DNA of 21,787 nt from Candidatus Woesearchaeota archaeon (GTDB lineage Archaea > Nanobdellota > Nanobdellia > Woesearchaeales > GW2011-AR9), in the NCBI GenBank assembly GCA_013204355.1, contig JABMOA010000081.1:1-21787 (forward strand), given 5' to 3'. Made by a program: the position numbers and the translations under genes. Below are positions 17,934-21,787 of this stretch, one piece after another; position 1 is the stretch's first letter; the number at the start of each line of letters is the position of its first letter. The notes under the pieces were generated by a model. That model made no database searches. It worked only from the letters and a program-made list of their open reading frames with translations, and had not been told where the DNA came from.

Positions 17934-20240
17934 TTATTTTTTTTTAGGAACTGCTTTCTTCTTAGCAGGCTTCTTTTTAACAGTTGCTTTCTTTGCAGCT
18001 GTTTTCTTAACTGTTGCTTTCTTTTCTACTGGCTTCTTTACAATTGGTTTGTCTACATCTACCTTGCCATCTTTGATGTTCATCAAGGTTTGACATTTAG
18101 GATAGTTGTTACATCCCAAGAATTCGCCGTAATAGGATTTTCTAAGTACCATTTTTCCTACATTACATGTTGGGCAGGTCATGTCTTGTTCTGGATATTT
18201 CTTTTCTACAGGTTCGTCTTTCTTTTGATCATTTGGTTGTAATACAACATCTTGTTTTTTTCTGCCTGTTCCAAGTGAAACAATTGGCCACCCTGATTCT
18301 TCATCCATTTTTCCTGTGAATTTGACAGCACCGGTATTAGGGATGTTTATGATTGTTTTACAATCTGGATATTTATCACATCCCACAAATCGTCCAAATT
18401 TTCCTCGTCTAACTGTGAGACTTCCTTCTTTACATTTAGGACATCGTCCCATGAAGTTTTGGATATCTTGTGTTTCTCTTACTGATGCGAGGATTTCTTT
18501 GCCGATTTCTTTTTCTTTCTTTTTGAAATCTGTTAAAAGAACTGTTAATGTTTTTTTTGCTTTCTCTAATACAACCTCTTGTTTTTGTGTCCCTTCACGG
18601 ATTTTTTCCATATCTTCTTCAAAATCTGCGGTTAATTTTTCGTCAACGATCGTTGGTGCAAATTTTTCTAGAACACCAATTGTTTCCATTCCTAATTTAG
18701 TTACAGTTATTTGTACACCTTCAACATATCCACGGATGAATAACCGGTCAAGAATATCTGCCCGCGTTGCTTTTGTGCCAAGGTTTCGTTTTTCTAGTTC
18801 TTTAATAATTGAAGATTGATTATATCTGTTTGGTGGTTGTGTTTCTTTTTTGACTTTTTTAATGGATTTAATGTCAACAAAATCGTGTTCCTTCATGTCT
18901 GGCAATGAAATTTCTTCTAATTTCACATATGGTTTATAGTACACATGCCAATTTTCTTCTATGGTTCTAGTTCCTTTTGTAATGAAAATTTCTTTATTGA
19001 CATCTAATGATACTTCCATGGTTTCACGCACTGCAGGTTTTGCAAATGTTGCCATGAATCTTTTAACAATCAAATCATAAATTTTCTGCTCCCAGGGTTT
19101 AAGATTTCCTGGCACTAATCCTGTGGGGTAAATTGCGGGATGTGCTGGATCTGTTTTTTTACCATTGTTTGGTTTTAATTCGCCTTTCAATAATTCTTTA
19201 CAGAATCCTTGATAATGCGGCTGTTTTGCTAAATCTGAAAATATTTTCTTGAAATCTAATTTAGGATCTAAAATTTGGGAGGATGTTCTTGGGTATGATG
19301 TTACTCCGGCAAGATATAATGTTTGGGCAACTGCCAATGATTCTTTTGGTGTGATTTTAAATTGTCCATATGCTTCTGATTGTAATGTTGTTAAGTTGAA
19401 GGGATTTGGAGGTGCTTGGTTTCGTGTTGTTCGTTTTACTTCTTGAACTTTTGCAACTTTCTGTCCTTTGACTGCATTCATAATTGTGTCTACTTTTGTT
19501 TCGTCAAAGATTTTACCATCTTTATGTTGGGCTTCAATATCATTTTTTTTGAAATCTCCTTTTAACGGGATTTCCCAATAAGGTTCTGGAATAAATACTT
19601 GAATTTCTCGTTCTCTGTCAACAAGCATTTTTAATGCAGGTCCTTGCACACGTCCTGCTGACATGACTTTAAATGATCCTGCTGCTTTCACAGACGATGT
19701 TAATGCTCTTGAAAGGTTAATTCCATAGAACCAATCTAATTTATGTCGTGTTTCTCCTGCTAATGCTTGTCCCCAATCTAGGGTTTTCATTTTCTCTTCA
19801 TAGGATTTTACAAGATCGCCTTTGGTTAACGTAGAGAATTTCATTCGGTTTGCATCTTTCTGTTTACACGCATACCTAATTACGTTTAGTCCAATCACTT
19901 CTCCTTCAACATCAAAATCTGTTGCAATTGTAAATTCGTCAGCAGTTTTTGCTAGCATTGAAATCGTATCTAAATATACTTTGACGTATGCTAATCCTTT
20001 AGAACTTTTATAGGAGGCTTCCCATTCTACATCAAATACGGGATAACTCCATCCATTTTTGTTTTTTTCAACTAATCCATATAAATGACCAACGGCAGAG
20101 GTTACGATGATTGGTTTTCCTTTATGTGTAAGTTCAAAATAAGAAGATTGTTTATTTTTTTTAACTTTGGGAGAACCATCTGCAAGCGCTGCGGCTACCT
20201 TAGCTGCAGATGATGGTTTTTCTGTAATGATTAATTCCAT
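17934..20240 (-). CDS. topA: DNA topoisomerase I (type IA) with two zinc fingers and a Lys/Ala tail
   Basis: A 768-residue enzyme that relaxes negative supercoils by cutting one strand through a 5'-phosphotyrosine. The Toprim domain starts MELIITEKPSSA (Glu7) and carries TDFDVEGE (Asp108, Asp110, Glu112). SAGRVQGPAL (194-203) is the conserved arch motif, and the active-site Tyr316 lies in GVTSYPRTSS. NLGTKATRADILDRL (486-500) is the next conserved block. Two C4 zinc fingers follow: Cys600/603/621/627 and Cys689/692/710/716, each with a GxFxGCxxYPxC-like core. The last 40 residues are Lys/Ala/Val-rich repeats like a histone H1 tail, expected to hold DNA. All catalytic residues are present and length is normal for archaeal TopA. 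The promoter region contains an inverted repeat that may regulate it. Confidence 0.97.
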   Translation of the reverse strand: MELIITEKPSSAAKVAAALADGSPKVKKNKQSSYFELTHKGKPIIVTSAVGHLYGLVEKNKNGWSYPVFDVEWEASYKSSKGLAYVKVYLDTISMLAKTADEFTIATDFDVEGEVIGLNVIRYACKQKDANRMKFSTLTKGDLVKSYEEKMKTLDWGQALAGETRHKLDWFYGINLSRALTSSVKAAGSFKVMSAGRVQGPALKMLVDREREIQVFIPEPYWEIPLKGDFKKNDIEAQHKDGKIFDETKVDTIMNAVKGQKVAKVQEVKRTTRNQAPPNPFNLTTLQSEAYGQFKITPKESLAVAQTLYLAGVTSYPRTSSQILDPKLDFKKIFSDLAKQPHYQGFCKELLKGELKPNNGKKTDPAHPAIYPTGLVPGNLKPWEQKIYDLIVKRFMATFAKPAVRETMEVSLDVNKEIFITKGTRTIEENWHVYYKPYVKLEEISLPDMKEHDFVDIKSIKKVKKETQPPNRYNQSSIIKELEKRNLGTKATRADILDRLFIRGYVEGVQITVTKLGMETIGVLEKFAPTIVDEKLTADFEEDMEKIREGTQKQEVVLEKAKKTLTVLLTDFKKKEKEIGKEILASVRETQDIQNFMGRCPKCKEGSLTVRRGKFGRFVGCDKYPDCKTIINIPNTGAVKFTGKMDEESGWPIVSLGTGRKKQDVVLQPNDQKKDEPVEKKYPEQDMTCPTCNVGKMVLRKSYYGEFLGCNNYPKCQTLMNIKDGKVDVDKPIVKKPVEKKATVKKTAAKKATVKKKPAKKKAVPKKK

Positions 20241-20253
20241 ATTGTATTATATT

Positions 20254-20291
20254 AAAAGCACTAAATTTTCGTACTTTTAATTAGTGCTTTT
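20254..20291. promoter_or_regulatory. inverted repeat over the topA promoter
   Basis: Perfect 11-base arms, AAAAGCACTAA (20254-20264) and TTAGTGCTTTT (20281-20291), are separated by 16 bases. The best topA TATA-like element (AAAATTTA on the minus strand, 20262-20269) overlaps the inner end of the left arm. A protein bound to these arms would block or modulate topA, which would make sense for supercoiling feedback. Alternatively the arms could form an RNA hairpin in a longer topA leader. Confidence 0.5.
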
Positions 20292-20337
20292 GTATATACC
20301 AAAGCAATTATTTAGTTTGAATATTAATTGCTCTCAG

Positions 20338-20344
20338 TATATAT
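20338..20344 (+). promoter_or_regulatory. TATA box with no annotated gene behind it
   Basis: TATATAT at 20338-20344 is a strong box pointing right. It ends 19 bases before an ATG at 20364, and the next sizeable gene only starts at 20500 with its own TATA box. It therefore probably drives the small transcript described at 20364. Confidence 0.45.
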
Positions 20345-20363
20345 CAACTTACACGGCAGGGTT

Positions 20364-20472
20364 ATGAGTTCACTTTGTTCCTCAAATGATTCTATTGGTT
20401 TTCGTAGGAAACTCCAGCAACTGTGTTGCTCGTGGCAAAGTAGATATAATAGAAGAATTTAGGAGAGTTTTT
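20364..20472 (+). ncRNA. candidate small structured RNA or 32-codon peptide gene
   Basis: This stretch is less AT-rich than other gaps and has its own TATA box. It can fold: GAGT pairs with ACTC (20366-20413 area) around TTCCT/AGGAA, and a separate hairpin AGCAAC-TGT-GTTGCT (20416-20430) follows. It ends in a five-T run (20468-20472) suited to termination. No known RNA family (tRNA, SRP, RNase P) fits. The same span also holds an ORF, ATG 20364 to TAG 20462, encoding a 32-residue Cys/Arg-rich peptide. Its use of CTC, CTG and CAG codons is unlike the neighbouring genes, which is why I favour RNA. Either reading is tentative. Confidence 0.35.
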
Positions 20473-20478
20473 AAAAAA
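20468..20478 (+). promoter_or_regulatory. TATA box of the small Cys-rich protein gene
   Basis: TTTTTAAAAAA ends 21 bases before the ATG at 20500, giving a leaderless start. The T run doubles as a possible end of the transcript from 20364. Confidence 0.5.
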
Positions 20479-20499
20479 CTATTGTTTTTTGAATGAGAT

Positions 20500-20733
20500 A
20501 TGGGAATTGTAGTAGGATCAGGATATTGGAAAAAAAGAGAATCATTAGTTGAACGAGTAATAACTGGAACAATTGAAACTCATCAAATTAAAAGTACTGA
20601 TTATGCATGTTATTTCTGTGGGGATCATGTTGAAGGTAAAACATATCTTCTGATTGATGAAAATGAAAAAAGTGTGGCAAGATACCCTTTAGATGAAAGT
20701 TGTTATAAGAATATTGCTTTAAAAGTTAATTAA
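20500..20733 (+). CDS. small protein with a putative zinc-binding knuckle
   Basis: A 77-residue protein. After a basic, strand-like N-terminus (WKKRESLVERVITGTIETHQ) comes YACYFCGDHVEGKTYL, with Cys37-x2-Cys40 and His43, and later Cys68 in DESCYKN. Together these could bind one zinc ion in a treble-clef-like fold. I do not recognise the family. The start is supported by a well-placed TATA box. It converges on the AI-2E-family gene, with only five bases between the two stops. Confidence 0.75.
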   Translation: MGIVVGSGYWKKRESLVERVITGTIETHQIKSTDYACYFCGDHVEGKTYLLIDENEKSVARYPLDESCYKNIALKVN

Positions 20734-20738
20734 TTAAA

Positions 20739-21776
20739 TTATTTCATCTTCTGATAGATATCAATACTGGTTACAAATAATGCTATTACAATTGGACCAA
20801 TAAACACTCCAAAAAATCCAAATACTTTTAATCCTCCCAATACTCCTAAGAAAATAATGAAGGAGGATAATTTCATTTTGTCTCCAATTAGTTTTGGTTT
20901 TAAGATTGTATCAAGATATCCAAATATAGCGATAGAATAAATAAGTAATATTGAAGCTTTGATAAGACTTCCTTCAAGGAAGAGAATTACAACGGTGGGC
21001 AGCCAAATTAAGGCGGGACCTATTGCAGGAATAAAAGCAAGGATGAAAATGATTAATCCAAAAAATAACGCAAGAGGAATCCCAAGCACACCAAAAATAA
21101 ATGAACCTGCAATCCCTTGTAAAAGTGCTGCACTAATATTCCCACTGACAACAGCGTCAATCGTTTCTCTAAGTCTTTTATAAATTTTTGATTTTGCATG
21201 ATGTTGAATTGGAAGAACACTTACTATACGGTTTTTGATTTCTTCTCCGTGATCTAAAAAGTAAAATATGGAAAAAACCATAATCACCAAAGATATTGTA
21301 AAACTAATAAGGCCACCAACAAAATCCTGAATGCCTTTAAATAAATAAGTTATCAACGTTTCAACTAAAGATTTTCCTTTCTCTTTAAATTCGGGTGCTT
21401 CTGTAAAAAGAACAGCTTGCTCAAAAACATTACAATATAATGAATCTTGATTGATACAAGCTTTATTTACACTAAAAGTTAAATAACGATCATAATCTTC
21501 ATACAAAGTTTGAGTTTGATCTACAAGAGGTACGACAAACAAGAAAAAGAAGCCTATCAATAATACAATTATTCCTAAACTTAATATGATTTGAGAAGCA
21601 AGACGTGATTTTAATTTTTTGACAATTTTTTGATAAAGGGGATGAAGCAGATAAGAGATTAATGCTCCCGCAAATAAAGCTGTGACATAACTTTTGAACA
21701 TGTAAATAATAATAGCTAATAAGAAAATTACAAATAATACAAACACCCACTTTTTTTCTTTGGTATTAAAAACCAT
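20739..21776 (-). CDS. AI-2E family (PerM/UPF0118) membrane transporter
   Basis: A 345-residue polytopic membrane protein with paired helices at the N-terminus (about 10-50 and 60-85). A loop of about 70 residues carries two cysteines (Cys107, Cys115) that could form an external disulfide. A further helix (about 152-175) and the conserved C-terminal block follow. That block includes FIPAIGPALIWLP (248-260), LDTILKPKLIGDKMKLSSFIIFLGVLGG (about 288-315) and FGVFIGPIVIAL (322-333), which are family signatures. Bacterial members have been linked to autoinducer-2 export or Na+/H+ exchange; the archaeal substrate is unknown. Length is normal. The start lies 11 bases from the window edge, so its promoter cannot be seen. 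Confidence 0.92.
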   Translation of the reverse strand: MVFNTKEKKWVFVLFVIFLLAIIIYMFKSYVTALFAGALISYLLHPLYQKIVKKLKSRLASQIILSLGIIVLLIGFFFLFVVPLVDQTQTLYEDYDRYLTFSVNKACINQDSLYCNVFEQAVLFTEAPEFKEKGKSLVETLITYLFKGIQDFVGGLISFTISLVIMVFSIFYFLDHGEEIKNRIVSVLPIQHHAKSKIYKRLRETIDAVVSGNISAALLQGIAGSFIFGVLGIPLALFFGLIIFILAFIPAIGPALIWLPTVVILFLEGSLIKASILLIYSIAIFGYLDTILKPKLIGDKMKLSSFIIFLGVLGGLKVFGFFGVFIGPIVIALFVTSIDIYQKMK

Positions 21777-21787
21777 AAGACTTAGAA

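Noticed and set aside
18316..18819. 167-codon plus-strand open frame inside topA
   Set aside because: Antisense of the zinc-finger and core region of topA; low-complexity product, no family features.
20354..20372. CAGGGTTATGAG, complementary to the anticodon arm of an elongator tRNA-Met, suggesting a box C/D guide RNA for C34
   Set aside because: No C box (RUGAUGA) or D box (CUGA) sits at the required positions, and the predicted transcript start lies within the match. Neither strand folds as a tRNA.

Overview
The window looks like a piece of an AT-rich archaeal genome, most likely a DPANN lineage of the Woesearchaeota/Pacearchaeota type. The sequence shows a two-ring Cdc48/VAT ATPase, an archaeal-type topoisomerase I with C-terminal zinc fingers, TATA boxes about 19-25 bases upstream of nearly every start codon (the leaderless pattern), a single clear Shine-Dalgarno site, and a huge N-glycosylation-rich beta-helix surface protein. 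The lineage is an inference; the archaeal assignment is firm.

Left third (1-8273): the 3' end of a gene entering from the left, a small membrane protein, then two large minus-strand cell-surface genes. The first is a 2032-residue beta-helix/Ig-like protein with about 100 N-x-S/T sequons. The second is a lipoprotein joining a Cys/Asp-rich MopE-type metal-binding region to a formylglycine-generating-enzyme-like domain. This second layout is more familiar from myxobacteria than from archaea.

Middle (8373-14624): a P2A-type Ca2+ ATPase transcribed away from the lipoprotein; Cdc48 followed one base later by a small gene of unknown function; then a PIN-domain ribonuclease gene converging on, and overlapping by six bases, a 49-codon ORF. 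That ORF has its own promoter.

Right third (14736-21776): a 499-residue protein I do not recognise, flanked by T-run terminators; a conserved-looking 144-residue protein that has the window's only strong Shine-Dalgarno site; a transglutaminase-like Cys-His-Asp protein with a very basic tail; topoisomerase I with a Lys/Ala tail; a promoter-containing intergenic region that may encode a small structured RNA; a small Cys-rich protein; and an AI-2E/PerM family membrane protein.

There is no tRNA, rRNA, CRISPR array, insertion sequence or prophage that I can support, and no gene-free stretch above 300 bases. The longest gap (20241-20499) holds the topA promoter with an inverted repeat and the candidate RNA. 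Most adjacent genes converge, diverge or have their own promoter. The only clear co-transcribed pair is cdc48 plus its downstream partner. The window is a mix of core housekeeping genes (Cdc48, TopA, Ca2+ pump) and accessory surface genes, not one dedicated pathway.
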